The position numbers and the translations under genes are program-made. A stretch of 64,000 nucleotides of DNA from Oxyruncus cristatus. Its lineage: Eukaryota > Chordata > Aves > Passeriformes > Cotingidae. Below, in pieces: positions 12,211 through 41,200 of the stretch; within the stretch, counting starts at the first letter, position 1, and each line of letters starts with the position of its first letter. The notes beneath the pieces are model-generated. The model saw only the letters and a list, made by a program, of their open reading frames with translations. It ran no database searches and was not told the DNA's origin. Location: NCBI GenBank assembly GCA_013399855.1, contig VXAY01005687.1:5196-69195 (forward strand). The letters run 5' to 3'.

Positions 12211-15200
12211 TTCCTTGCAGGTGAGAGGGAGAGGAAGGGGTTAATAATTCTAGGTATCAGTATCAACAAGAATTTTTTTTTTTCCATGAAAATGTTTACC
12301 AAAGGGGAAAAAAAAAAAAAAAAGATCTGTCATTCAAGTAACAGAATTCAAAAGGTTCCACTGTCACTCATAGACAACTTCTGGGGGTAAGACGTTAACG
12401 ACCCAGCTGCCTCAGCAGCCATGTGCTGTGGGCACTGCTGTTCAGACTGGAAGGTGGCAGCCTTAGGGTAAACTGCAAATGAAAGTGGTTTTCCCAGACT
12501 CCAGGGGGTCCCATCAAGATTATTTCAAATGAAATATTAACAGAAGATATTCATAAGTAATAGTTCTAGATGATCTAATAGAGTCAAGGCTTGCAATTAC
12601 TTGAAACGAATGAGCCACAACAGCATACGTCATTGCTTCAGAGAGCGTTTGCAGTGCTTATGTCTGTGAAGAAGCAGCACTGAGCACTCCTCAGAGAGAC
12701 ACTAAAAGCCACCAGAAAGTCCTAGAGGGTGTGACAATGAAGCTGAAGAGCTCCAGTACCACGCCAGGGTTATGAAACAACCGGCAGACTGGTGTGCACA
12801 ACAACTTCAACTCTTCCCTGATGCTGAAATAGGCTCTGCTGAATGCCAGCCCTCCCAGATGACTGCATTATAAAACCTGCTGAGGAAGTGCCAGGAGTAC
12901 TCAAACTACATCCCAGAGGTATTCAGACACATCTTATTGCATACTTTTAGCTGTCACACATGAAAGCAAACTACTGTTTTTGTTGTACAGTAAATACCAC
13001 TGTCTTCACTATAGAGAAAAGTAAACTCTAAAGTTGAGATGAGTACAGTGGTAAAGGTGACCAATTTAATCAGTCGCTTATTTTTTAGTTTCACAGAGTA
13101 GAATCTGCTATAGATCCTAATGTATTAGTCTTTATCGGTATTAATCAGATAACATACCAGTCAGTATCTCATCAGTCAGCTTTGCACAGAATGAAGGGTA
13201 GAGCAAATCACTAGAATCCATACATAACCACTGTAAGACCCAAACATTGCCCAGGGCACCACGTGTCTGTGGCCAAGCTAAAAAGAATAATGTGACAATT
13301 TCTAGCAACAGATTTAGGTGCTCTGTTTAACATTTACAAACTTCTTCCTCCTGCTCTTCTCACAAGAAGCATGGATCATGCTGGTTTTCATCTTTTTACT
13401 TGTGCAGCATACTGAAGACTTCAGTTTTATAGAACTGGAAATGGTTGCAGAATGGAAGAAAAAAAATTCTTTCTATTATGGATGCATGATCACAGCACAT
13501 ATAACTGTGGCAAAGCTCATCGAACATTGTTCTAATTGAGATTTCTGCTCCCAGTGAAGCTGTAACTGCACAGGCTAGCTCTGTAAGTATCTACCTTAGT
13601 CTCAGAGGTGCAAAATTTGCAAGAAGGGAAAGTGACTTTTACAAGACCAGCTGCTGTAGTTGGAAACAGCAGAGAAGTTTATGGGCACCACACATTCTTC
13701 TGATCAGGGCCAAGGATGTATTTTCAAGCTGGTATTAATACGGCCACAGTGCTATTAATATTATTAAAATATAATTATAATCAATATTAATAAGTGGCTA
13801 GGAAGTTCTCTCTGGTACTTCACGTATCATCTGATACATGTACCACAAATCCCACTGCAGTTCAAACACTCTCCTGCCCTCAAGCATGTACACACTAATA
13901 TCCTGCCTCAAAACCATTTATGAGAAAACATAATTAAAGGGAGAAGGAGTAAGAAGAGAGGAATGGAATATGAAAAACCATAGAGCAGAATCAGAAAACA
14001 CATTTTCTGAACTGTAAGTTATTAGCAGGTGCTTATAAATTTCTTGTCAGGAATTTTTTTATAGCACTTTGTGAGACTGTTTATTTTACACACAAAAGTA
14101 TATATTTAGTCACAATCAGTTTGTATCCAAATAATTCCTTCAGTATGCAAAAAAACCCTCACTTACTTAAATCCCTTTTTTTTATATTTTGGAACTTTTT
14201 TGTTGGAAAGTAGGTTCAGTCTATGAGATTTCCCTTGTTATGTAGTATAGAACAGATCTCTATATCCAGATTCAAATACTGCATGAAATGGATATTGAAA
14301 ACATTGTCTTTATACAAAATTTAGTTGTCAACCCCCCAAAAAGAAGAGTTAAAACAGGTTTAATGATCTTTTAATATAAGTAAAAGAAGGAATATATGTT
14401 GTATGTTAAAACTGCGACGTGAAGGGAAAAGAAAGTTGTGTAAGAATGCTGGAAATTAAAAAATCAAGTGAGTGCTAAAACATTTCCATGTAGGCACATG
14501 ACTGAAGAATAGTTTCTCACAGCTCCCTGACCACGTAGCCTGACTTCCCAAGAGTTTGAACAGGATACGCTCTTTTAGAAAACTGACAATCAATAGATTA
14601 TTTCTTTTTAAACCCACTCAAAGGCCCTAAACAAATTTTTGAAAAGTGTACATTTGTTTGCAGTGCCCCTATCAGGATACATAAATATGTGATGCAGAGC
14701 AGACACGCTTCAGTATCAAGGTAATGTTTTTGTACCATTATGTCTCCAACAGGAATTTGTAAATATCCAATAAAAATAGAGTTGTCTTAATTATTTAAGG
14801 AGTGTGCAAAATGCTCGGATATCCACATAAGCCCAGTGCCAATTAATAAATCTCATGATTACCAAATTACTCCTATATTTCCTCTTCAGATCCTGAGACT
14901 AGAGTAAAAGTAATTTGTCAAAAAAATTGCTTCCATTCCAAGTTACTTCATTATTGCTTTTTTTACCATAATGCTGCACTAAAACGTATCATCTCTGTGC
15001 TTGGCTAATGAAAGAGTAAACTATCCCCTTAGGTGCTCTACTTCCAATGAAAACAAATAAACACAGAACAAAATCATGACTGATAAAAGCATTCATTCCT
15101 TTGTCCTTATTGCTATTGTTCCTCATTTCCTTTTTTTTTTTTATTTTTATGATGATGTAATTTTAACCTTAATTCAAAATAATAACAAAAAAAAAGTGCC

Positions 15201-18200
15201 ATATTCTTGGATCTACTTTACTTGATAACTTCTGGCATTCAAAAAAAGGAAAGACTGGTCTGCCAAAAGCCCAAGAATCTTTAAAAGTCTCCAAATATGC
15301 TGGAGATGACACATAAAAGCAGTCATTTACTGCCGAAGGGGATAGAATTCATTGACTTTGGTTTTGCAAGTCTCTGCACTTATTAATGTTTTTATAAAGA
15401 ATATAATGCTTTTATTGCATTTGGTAATGCATTTAGTGATTCAAAACAAAATAAAGTGAATGGAAAGACTTCCAGAGGTTTTGGTGAGCTTCGAATGAGA
15501 CTTTTTTTCTGCACAGATTGTTCCCTGGGGAAAAAATATGCAATCATTAAGCACTGTGCATTAAGGTAACAAGTATGAATGCTTTGCAACTGTATAAAAT
15601 ACAGTTGCTATCACTCACTTGACTTAAAATATCCTCAAATGTTTTGCTTTATGGCATTAAAAGTAATTCATTTCCTTGGACTGTTGTTGCTAAGGTTTGG
15701 ATTATGTAAGTGTTTTAAGAAGAAAACAACCTAGAAAATGCACAACTAGCACAGCAGAGAACTTACTATTCTTTCAAATGCTTCTTTTGAAAACGCTTTA
15801 AAACTTTTTATTCTGTTGATTCGATTGCAGGAGAGCCATTTACAAATAAACAGAATAGCATGAAAACGGTCCTTCAATGCTTTGAAGAATTGTTTTGTAA
15901 CACCTCAACAATTCTGCACTACTGGACCTTGACATCCTCCCCTTTACACGCTTAGCAAACACATAGCTGGAACCATAAAATACGTGAGACATATTCAATG
16001 TCTGGGTGTCCCTTATGATGCTCAAACAATCCTCAGTTGGTGTTTTGATGAATACATGCTGCTGCTTCAGTCCATGGGTCTCATACTTCCAGCAAGCAAG
16101 GATGTGCTGAGCATTGCATGGATGTATGGTATGTCACATCAGATTCCTAATTTTTGTGACATAGAGTTTCTCTGCAGAGACGAAGTCCAGCAAACCCTGG
16201 GTGCAAGGCATCTTCCTGGCTCATGCACAGGACTCCCACAGAAAGCTCAGGGTTTCTGGAGGACATCACAGATGTGTGGTCACACCGATGACCCATCTGG
16301 AAACCAGGATTTCTGCTTAGCTGGCTGCTGGACAAGAGCCATGGTGTAGCTGTGTGCACAAACATTTACACAGCCAAAGGTTCTGAGTGGAAAGTGATGA
16401 CACAATCAGAGGAATTCAGACATGGAGTGTCCGGCTAGGGTAAGACTATAGGAACCAACTATAGGAACCCCCTATTTCGGACCACCATTCCTGGGAATCT
16501 CAAAGATGGATCAGCCAAACTGGAGGAAGGGTATTCCATCTCAGCCTTGTGGGTGAGTTCCTTAGCACTCCCTAACACAGCCAGTTAGGGTAAATCTGGT
16601 TACAGGACACCTCTGTAACAAACACAAAATAATTCCATCACTTTAAAAGCAATTGGCACTACGGTGAATATTTCTTGACGATCCTCCCTACACAGAAAAT
16701 CATTATTTCATGTCCATGAAGGAGGCAGGGTGCACTATTGCTCAGTTTATGCTGAAATTGTGGAGGAAGGGAAACTTTCTGCATTCTGAAATAGGCACTG
16801 CAGGTCACCTTTCCTAGAACAGTAGCTTTGCTTTCATGTAAACTGTCTCTTGGTTTATTCCTGCCTTTGGTAAGGAAGAAATCAACTTCACAGAATAATA
16901 ATTTTAAAAAAGCATATTGATTTCTTTATTACTATACTGCTGATATTGGAATTTGACCCCATATTCTCAGCCAGAATTTCAAAATACTAAAAATATAGTG
17001 ATTCCACAGAAACACTACAAAATTTACAAAAGAAATATAATTACATTTGACTTACAAGAGGCTTTCTAGATGTTTCTCTTATGTGCAGCAAATATGAGCC
17101 TCAGATGGAATTAATTTCATTCTTTCGTTGTCTTTTATTTTCTTTTCTTTTCAGCAGTCTCAATCTTATGTTTAATTTTCAACAACGGAGTGCCTAAAGT
17201 CTGTGTTGCCATGACCTACTATTATGAAATCTCTGTATCAAAATGAATGCTAGTTATTAATATGGAAAAGAGCAGTTTTAAACAAACAGAACATTGTCAT
17301 GCTATCTTATAACAGGGCTGAGAACAATATGCAGGTAATTACTTTTAAACAGTAACACTTAGTCATTTAGATAGTAACTTGGAAACAGACAAAAAAACCT
17401 AAGGAATCTTATCACAGTTCTTTGCTTTTCTTTAGGTAAAGGAATTATTCCCTTTAAAGTTGGTGAGTTTTGATGCTTTTTTGTTTTTTTTGTGATAAAA
17501 GTCTATAAAAATAGAAAAGAATAGAATGAAAGTCTTGGCATGAGACTGGATAAATTAAAGGTAAACTGCATGGATCTGTGTTAATAAGAACAGGACATGA
17601 AGGGTGAGGAAATTATAACTCTTGTATTCAAACCTAGGTTGCTTTCACAAAGCAAACTTGCATCTGTTTTTTTCAGTATTTTTGCAAATATAACTCTCTT
17701 GACATATCTTATTCTGTTACATATTCATGCTTGAAGCAATTTTTAAATGGATATTTTATTGGCAGCTTAACTTCCTGTGTCTTGGCAATACGTAGACAGG
17801 ACTTTAAAAAACATTACTTTTAAAGAGGCATTTTGAGATTTCAGATTTGACACTGATCTGATTCAATTCTTTTCTTATTCTTATTTCTAAATGCATTTCA
17901 GCTGGACTGATTTTATTATATAAATTATAAAATACAATTTTGTTATTAAGTTACAAATGAGCTTTTAAAACAGCTAAGTGCCTGCAACAGCAATAGCAAG
18001 AAAAGCTTGCTTCTGGGTGTAAAGAATCAGGTACTGGTGATATGGGACCTGTATGGTGCCCGTGTGTCTTCAAGTGCCTGAGTCATCCAAGGTGGGAGTC
18101 AGCTGGCAGATATGGCAGCATTTACTTAGAACCACATTTTTAAGTCAACTGACACACCTTCAAACGTCCCCACAAGGATTAACTAACATATAGAGATCAA

Positions 18201-19609
18201 AGCTATAAAATACAGCTCAGCTGAAATTGCAACAGCCAGGTGCAGCCTGACTGAAATAAGTGTGTTGGGCTTTCTGATGAGACACTTAGTGCCTGTGTTC
18301 CTGCCTTAGGAACAGAACACAGCAGAACAGGAGAAGATGGAGTATGGGCACAGCATCACTCTTCTCTGACTGCTGCTGAGGTAAAAGTATTTAATCCTGA
18401 GGCTGGAGAATAACCACTCTGATAATCAAATAGCCACAGTCAAGATACTTTGGATCTTCCCATTTCTTCCACTCAGCAAATATTTTTCTACTCAAACAAG
18501 ACAGAATGCAAAAGGGAAAACATTTCAGCTGGATTAAAGGCTATGATAAAAAAATCTTTCTAAAGCATTAGTACTTGAGGCATGCTAACACTATAGAGCC
18601 TCTTTTCAGGGTAAGCTTGCACAGTAGGAAATGTGGGTGGAAATCTCCACTACAGTGATTGTACTATCTAGAATTCTTAAGCCAGTTAATCTGTAAGGAA
18701 CTTGGAATATATCACATGGAGTCATATTGTATGATCTAGACACAGTCTTCAGTGACTCCAAACTTGTTATCTACAGAGCCTGTAAGCTCCTTGCCAAGAT
18801 TATCTCTTTTTAGACTTTCTTTTCAGAATGTTCACTGATGATATTTACTGAATTGTCTGAATAAATATTCAATAAATTTTCCATTTGAAATTCTGAATTA
18901 ACACGTGAGAGACTTTCGGTTTGCATGGAAAATTATACATATTTCCAAATAAACAAGTGAAGCTGAACCAAATGTTGTAGTCACCAGATTTTTAAGTGAT
19001 ACTTTCTCATTACTAGCAAGAGTAACACAATCTGTGCTCTTTTTGAAGTTGCCCTGTATGTTCTCCACTTGAACAAAGTGCGGTATTTGGAATGAGACTA
19101 AATGTGACACTGAGGGTAACAGCATGATTTCTTGAAATGGACCATGACATAGACAAACACTCAAAATTTATGCTTTTCATTGATGCTATGACTCCAGTCC
19201 CAGGGATGCTGTAAAAGTACTCTGCAGGCAGTATATCTCATAACTCCTTAGACTATTGCAAACTGACCTACCTCTGAGCTCTCTTCCAGAAAATTGAACA
19301 AAACCTGAGCATGCACATGAAATTCTGCTGGGAATGCTATCATCAGAAGCATTTGAGCTGTGCCTTTGCTGAAAAGAGCTGTCAGCCTGACTAAACAAAA
19401 AATCCAGTCTGTAATCGGTAAATCCATCTACAGCACCTGGCCAGGAAGACCACAAAATTTGAATGAGAGGATATTTTTGTGCATAAGGCAGGATGAAGAT
19501 CTTCAGATGACACTTGAATGAGCATACAGACAAATTCTCCTGTGAAACAAAGACATCAGCAGTTCTGCACTGAAAAGGTTCTCCAGAGAATCTTCTAGGT
19601 ATATGCACG

Positions 19610-19660
19610 CTATATATATGTATTTTATATATATTTTTGGGGGGTATATTTATATATCCA
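19610..19660. repeat. AT-rich low-complexity tract
   Basis: Alternating TATATA blocks interrupted by TTTTTGGGGGGT, about 400 bp downstream of exon 7 in transcript direction. Confidence 0.85.
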
Positions 19661-20051
19661 TTGAACTAAGGGCCATATCTAGAAACATCAAGATATGTGA
19701 GAGTCTCACAGTCCAGAGAAGATCAGAGAGTGTTTCTAAAGCCCCCAGTCTGAGAGAAATCCAGTCAGGTATCTAAATACTCCAGAAAATCTGGTTTCTC
19801 AATACTGAAAACTAAGTGGCAAAATTAGTGGAAGCTCATTAAAAATCCATACTGCTGAACTGTCCAGCCATCCCACAAAACAGCAGCGACCTGTGTTAGT
19901 ACAAATGCAAGGGTATTGCAACAGCTTAACATCACACTGTTACCCCGTTCTTATGCATCCTTATCAGATGCATATTTACACAGACCTTTCAGAAACTTAA
20001 AAAAGTAGCACAAGTATTTCCCATTAATAACAAATCTGTGGTACAAAATTA

Positions 20052-22544
<2,493 letters not shown>

Positions 22545-22682
22545 CAGTGTTGTAATGCTTTGTGCAATAACCAAGTTCTTTATCTTCTTTCAAAATAAAC
22601 TGTGGCAAGGTTAAACCCTCTGCAACTTGCACAGGTCCATCACTTAGCCACTCAAATATCAGATCATTCATAGTATATCCAA
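22545..22682 (-). CDS. GLRA2: GLRA2 exon 6 (ligand-binding loops B to C)
   Basis: This 138-bp exon encodes part of the extracellular agonist-binding domain. The acceptor is a long pyrimidine tract ending TTTTGCAG; the first two bases complete the Phe codon split from exon 5. The peptide reads [17 protein letters not shown], then [19 protein letters not shown], then [10 protein letters not shown] before a GTGAGC donor, in phase 1. The Glu of LIFEW and the aromatic and Thr residues of KHYNT belong to glycine-binding loops B and C, and the Cys of GYC pairs with the Cys in exon 7. The stretch WLSDGPV separates alpha-2 from alpha-3, which from memory has WQDEAPV. KEDKEL has Asp where I recall Glu in mammals, a conservative change. 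Introns on either side are 2,269 and 2,005 bp. Confidence 0.97.
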
Positions 22683-24687
22683 CTGCAAAAAAAAGAAATT
22701 AGAGTTTATTAGATGACAGCTGACCGGAAAACATAAAAAGCCAGTGTTACTGTGTCTGAGAAGCATGTCTTTTATTACAATATATGTTATCTCAGTTATA
22801 TTTTCAAACTGTCTGATTAACAACAGCACTATTCCTGTCAGTTGCCAGTTGCTATTACTGCACTATTACTTTATTAAAAGCAACAAGTAAACACCATTAT
22901 GTTCTGAAATACTGCCCTGGTTTGCCACTAAAAAGTAATTTTGCTGGCCCATACAAGATGCTGTTTATGCCTGAATTGAAGTTTCTCTGTGTCTATGTAT
23001 AAGCCTGCATTTTGCTTTATTTTCATCATTATTTGATGGAGTTGGTGTGCACCAACAAAACAAGGATTTCTAGACTGCAGAATGCTGGTCCCTTATTGAA
23101 AAGAAAATGGCAACTTTTGTAAACCTGTGAACCTATCACTGAGAGGTGCGGAGGCAAAAGAGAGGCATCGACTCACCGAAGTGTCTTTTTGGCTGTACTG
23201 CTAATCTTCATGGGCCAATTAAATAAGCTGTGTCAACCTCACGAAGTTCAACAAGGTCAAGTCTGAGGTTCTGCACATGGGTCGGGGAAATCCCAAGCAC
23301 AAATACAGGTTGGGTAGAGACTGGACTGAGAGCAGCCCTGGGGAGAAGGACTTGGGGGTGCTGGTGGATGAGAGGCTGGATATGACCCAGCAGTGTGAGC
23401 TTGCAGCCCAGAAATCCAATTGTATATTGGGCTGCACCAAAAACAGCATGAACAGAAAGTCAAAGGGAGGTGACTGCCCCCCTCTACTCCACCCCACCTG
23501 GAGTCCTGCATCCAGCTCTGGTGCCCCCAGCATAAGAAGCACATAGTCCTGTTAGAGTGAGTCTAGAGGACGGGAACAAAAATGATCAGATGTCTGGAGC
23601 ACCTCGTCTATGAAGATCGGCTGAGAGAGCTGGGGTTGTTCAGCCTGGAGAAGAGAAGGCTCTGGGGAGACCTTAGAGCAGCCTTCCAGTACCTAAAGTG
23701 GGCTGCAAGAGAGCTGGAGAAGGAGTTTTGACACGGGCCTTTTTGCAGTGACAGCAAGGGATAATGGCTTCAGACTTGAAGGAGGGTAGGTTTAGATTAG
23801 ACATTACAAAGAAATCCTTTACTGCGTGGGTGGTGAAACACTGGAACAGGTTGCCCAGAGAAGCTGTGGAAGCCCCGTCCCTGGAAGTGCTCAAAGCCAG
23901 GTTAGATGGGGTTTGAGCAATCTGGTCCAGTGAAAGGTGTTCCTGCCTACGGCAGAGGGACTGGAGCTAGATAATCTTTAAGGACTTTTTCAACCTAAAC
24001 CAGTCTATGATCCTGTGATTTTCTGGGCACAAAGGTATGTGGCAGCCTTGTTCATATGTGGCAGCATGTTCATACCCATACAGCTAAACCCCTTCTACCC
24101 TTCCCACAGAAAAACCCTCAGGGTGGACTGGTACTTACTGATTATATGGACTGATCACTGGTATATGCCATTATCTGAGCCATTCCTGGTTTTGCCTAAT
24201 TGTTATGTGATCAAGTGGAAACTGTGCTGTGTTGTGTGCTGACACTCCAGTCCAAGTTTAGCTTGCCACATTAAGTATATTAATAGGACCCCTGTTTCAT
24301 TGGGTCATTTTTTAAAAGACCACAACCTAACTCAATGGGACATAGAGAATCCCTGGATATGTACTAACTGCTTTTACTTTCCTGAGATTTAAAAGTTCTC
24401 CCACACAGCACTGCTGTGGTTACCCCTGGAAGTGATGCAGCCCTGACGGATGAGGTGATGTGACCCAGGAGAGGAACAGGAATGAGAAGGGACCAGGAAA
24501 AGCACAGAAACAGGGGAACCACATGTTATGGTGATAAAAAGTTAAAGCACTGTTCCTCCATTGTTTTGCCATACAAATTAGTAATTTTGAGTCTCATCAC
24601 ATAAATGTGACAACATAGATACTGTCTAACCTCTGAATGTTAGGGCAAAATCATGCTATTTGATAGATAAAGCAATTAGACACTCAC
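22683..24687 (-). other. GLRA2 intron 5, carrying a CR1
   Basis: A 2,005-bp intron between GTGAGTG at exon 5 and TTTTGCAG at exon 6. The antisense CR1 at 23230-24020 makes up about 40 percent of it. Confidence 0.9.
23230..24020 (+). mobile_element. CR1 LINE 3' fragment with ORF2 C-terminal remnant
   Basis: A plus-strand, 5'-truncated CR1 inside GLRA2 intron 5, antisense to the gene. It begins near GTCAACCTCACGAAGTTCAA and ends with CTATGATCCTGTGATT, a CR1 3' tail. The remaining reading frame at 23277-23546 has the ORF2 C-terminal landmarks [30 protein letters not shown] and [11 protein letters not shown], then loses the frame. The 3' UTR block with GAGAAGAGAAGGCTCTGGGG and CACTGGAACAGGTTGCCCAG follows. 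It cannot be active. Confidence 0.93.
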
Positions 24688-24770
24688 AGCTCTCTAGCTG
24701 CATCGTACATGTCTGCACATCCATAGGAAAATTCTTCAGGTCCATGGGACAGGATAAGGTTAAAGTAAGC
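24688..24770 (-). CDS. GLRA2: GLRA2 exon 5 (Cys loop)
   Basis: This 83-bp exon encodes the signature Cys loop of the pentameric ligand-gated channel family. The acceptor is CCAATTTTAG; the first G completes an Arg codon begun by AG at the end of exon 4. The peptide reads [16 protein letters not shown] then [11 protein letters not shown], and the last T starts the Phe codon completed in exon 6; the donor is GTGAGTG. The two cysteines enclose 13 residues, the canonical Cys-loop spacing, and the FPMD motif is intact. The loop contacts the TM2-TM3 linker and couples agonist binding to gating. The exon is too short to show as a standalone open reading frame and was found by walking from exon 4 to exon 6. 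Its frame joins exactly to both neighbours. Confidence 0.97.
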
Positions 24771-38276
<13,506 letters not shown>

Positions 38277-41200
38277 CTACAGAAATGCCATGTAAAAAGG
38301 TTACTAAGCCAGCAAAACTGGAAGCCTGCTTTAGCTTTCTTTATGTTCTTAGATTTACTACAGAACCGGGATTACAGCAAACATTTGTGTTATCCTTTGA
38401 ACATTAGAGCTGTCATTTGAAAATAAAGATGTCAAAATGCTGCATTGAACCAACAGGTACATTTTCCAAATCAAAATTCCTCCAGTGATGAGAAAAATAT
38501 TAACTGCAACCTTTAATATCAAATATAACCCTCTTTCAATTTCTATGAATTAACTCAGAGGTGCTTAGAAAGTCAAAAAGCATTGCAGCTAGATATATGC
38601 AATTTCAACAAATATTCTGTGAAACTAGCAATTTAAATAAATTGGTTCCAATATGCAAATCAATTATGTCTAATGTACTCATGAATAGCTGCTAATTCCA
38701 GTGAAGCCAAAATTGTATAAAAGAAATTAAATCAGCACTTCTTATTTACTATTTGTTTGCTTTTTCTATCTACTGTATGCTTTTCTCTCTCTGTTTCTTC
38801 ATTTACTCCTCCCTCTCTGCATTCCATTAAAATTGGCCTAATTGTACTCTTCTGCTCAGTGGTCTGCTAGTCACAACTGGGAAAGGCAGCAATTATTTAG
38901 AGGTTTATCTAGAATGAACATTAACACTGTCGAGATCTGGTTATTAACAGGGAGCGTGCAAAGAGCATTTAGGTGCTAAACTCTTTGGAGGGAATGGAAA
39001 TAAGCAAATGCTTATTCTCCTTATCCCAAATTTCCAAAGTTATCTCCCCCAGCTTTCTTTGCTTTCATAGCATATTTACCTGAAATTAGTGCTTTTAATT
39101 TGCTTGTGAACACTCTCTTAGAAAAACATCTACTCTTCCTCTAAAAAAACCCCTTTAATAATATTAGTATTGATTATATTATCTGAAGGAATATTTTATC
39201 AAATAATTCTGCAGACAGTAGAAACCACTCACATTTAGGATTTCTTTATGGTAACCGCAGTCCGCTAAAATGGCAGCACTGCACTTTTGGCTTGGAAAAT
39301 GTATGAGCTGACCTCGGTTTAGTTAAGTAACTGAACTGCATAGTCTTAAGAACTTATCATTCTTGAAACGTAGATAAATATTCTCACTCTGATTAGATTT
39401 GCAGCTTGCCCTATATGCAGACTCTGTGAACAAGCCCTTCCAAGCTTCAGCTTTCCCACCCTTTGCTCAGCAGAGTGCTAGGGAGGTGTGCTGCTGCCCT
39501 GGCAGAACACTTCTGACAGCCAAACTAACGCAGTCTTTGAACCCAACGGATGATGCTTTACAGTCTCACTATGAGCATGACTTTTCGTCCTTTTATTTTT
39601 CATTTTCATTTTGCTGGTTTGTATAGATGTGAATCAAAACAGGAATGTCTACTAATTAGAGTAAGACAGACCTGAGAGAAATCTCAAGAACAGCATGTTT
39701 ACTAAAGATACTTACAAAAGCCCATATTGTACTGTTTATGATGGTCTTGTTTCAGACATTAAAGATCAAATAGCTACCTGCAGTTCTGAGCTATAAAATG
39801 TCATCACATCTTGTAAGGATGCACTATCCATAAGCATACTATTCCTTATTTCTCAGTCTTAGAAACTGAGAGTGTCTTATGTTTATAATGTGTCTTCAAA
39901 TTTATATGTGTCTTTATATGTGTCTTAAACTTTATATGGGACACCTTTAGTCATAAATCCAGGAAAGCACTTGATTTTAATTCTGCAGAAAAGAAGGCAG
40001 GGGCTGTCATCAGCAACTGCTGATAGAATAAAACTTCTACCACCAGTTGTGCAACTGCCTTTAATTTTTCTTTGTAATAAGATATATAATGAAGCCTATG
40101 GAAAGCAGAGGGATTTTCCCCCCCCAATATAGAAATCATAAGTCAAATCAGTAAATTATATAGAAATATATTTAAAAAATGAACCTCAGTGGTTAGTGAT
40201 TTAGATAATAAAAAATAGTCTGAAAAATCTTTGTGCATAGAAGAGCTTGCATATGATGATATATATTATACCAAAATCATAAATAATACCAATTGGATTA
40301 AACTACATTTTTCAATATGTCTCTTCAGAACTATATCAGAGCCATGACACCAATACTTTCCCTTTGCAAGCCTTGTTAGAAGCAAAACAGAACTTAAAGT
40401 GTTGTTTATGTCTGATAGGCTTTACATATATATGTATATATATATTTTAATGAGAAATAAAAATGTAAATACAAGATGCACATCATAAAAACAGCATTAT
40501 TTTTTCCTCCTATGCTCGTAGTATAAGCAGTTGAGAAGGATGTGTGTTTACACATTCAGACCTAATCATGTGCAGAATTTTGAATTTTCTTATGCTAACA
40601 TTCTAACTGTCTTTTGAAACAAAATTCTCTTGAGAATGGAACAACAACATGGGTCTGAGGCAGACTACAGTTCGTATTTTGCAAGCTCCTGAGGGTAGAA
40701 GTGGGTGGACTGTAGTAATGCACTCCTACACAACCGTGAGTACACCTGCTCTGCAAATTCTTTTTGACAGCACCATGGCTCTGAACAAGGAGTGTGGACC
40801 TAAAGATTCCATCTCAGTTGCAACACCAATGCCAGCAATAGCTCAAGGCAACTCAGATAAACAGCTTTCCGCTGTTCTCAAGCCATAAGGTCAGAGTAAT
40901 ACAAACATACTGAAAGAATATTAATCTGATTAGTTTTAGTAGCTTTATCTGAAGATTTAGGGACTCAATCCACAGATTTACTTAGTTTATAAGAATGCAG
41001 ACAGAAATCATCTTTCAGCAAATCCAAATCCAGATCCACTGCCCAGAGCTCCAGCAAAGCTCTGGATCCCTTTGTTCTCAGGCACTGCTGTAGCAGGGGG
41101 AGTGCAGGGGAACCCTCCTCCCTCTTCAGTGCTACTTTCTGCTTCTGAACTGACACGTATCTTAGATCTTAGCTTTCCTCCCATCTTCCCCTCCGACAGC

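Noticed and set aside
12154..12390. Lysine-rich open frame at 12154-12390
   Set aside because: It is produced by poly-A and TC tracts and has no coding character.
15984..16349. 121-codon plus-strand open frame
   Set aside because: Cysteine-scattered, no motif, no splice or promoter context, and an overlapping antisense open frame of similar quality.
19186..19608. 140-codon minus-strand open frame close to exon 7
   Set aside because: No match to GLRA2 exon 8 or 9 and no recognisable domain. It has no hydrophobic TM3 segment and is best read as chance.
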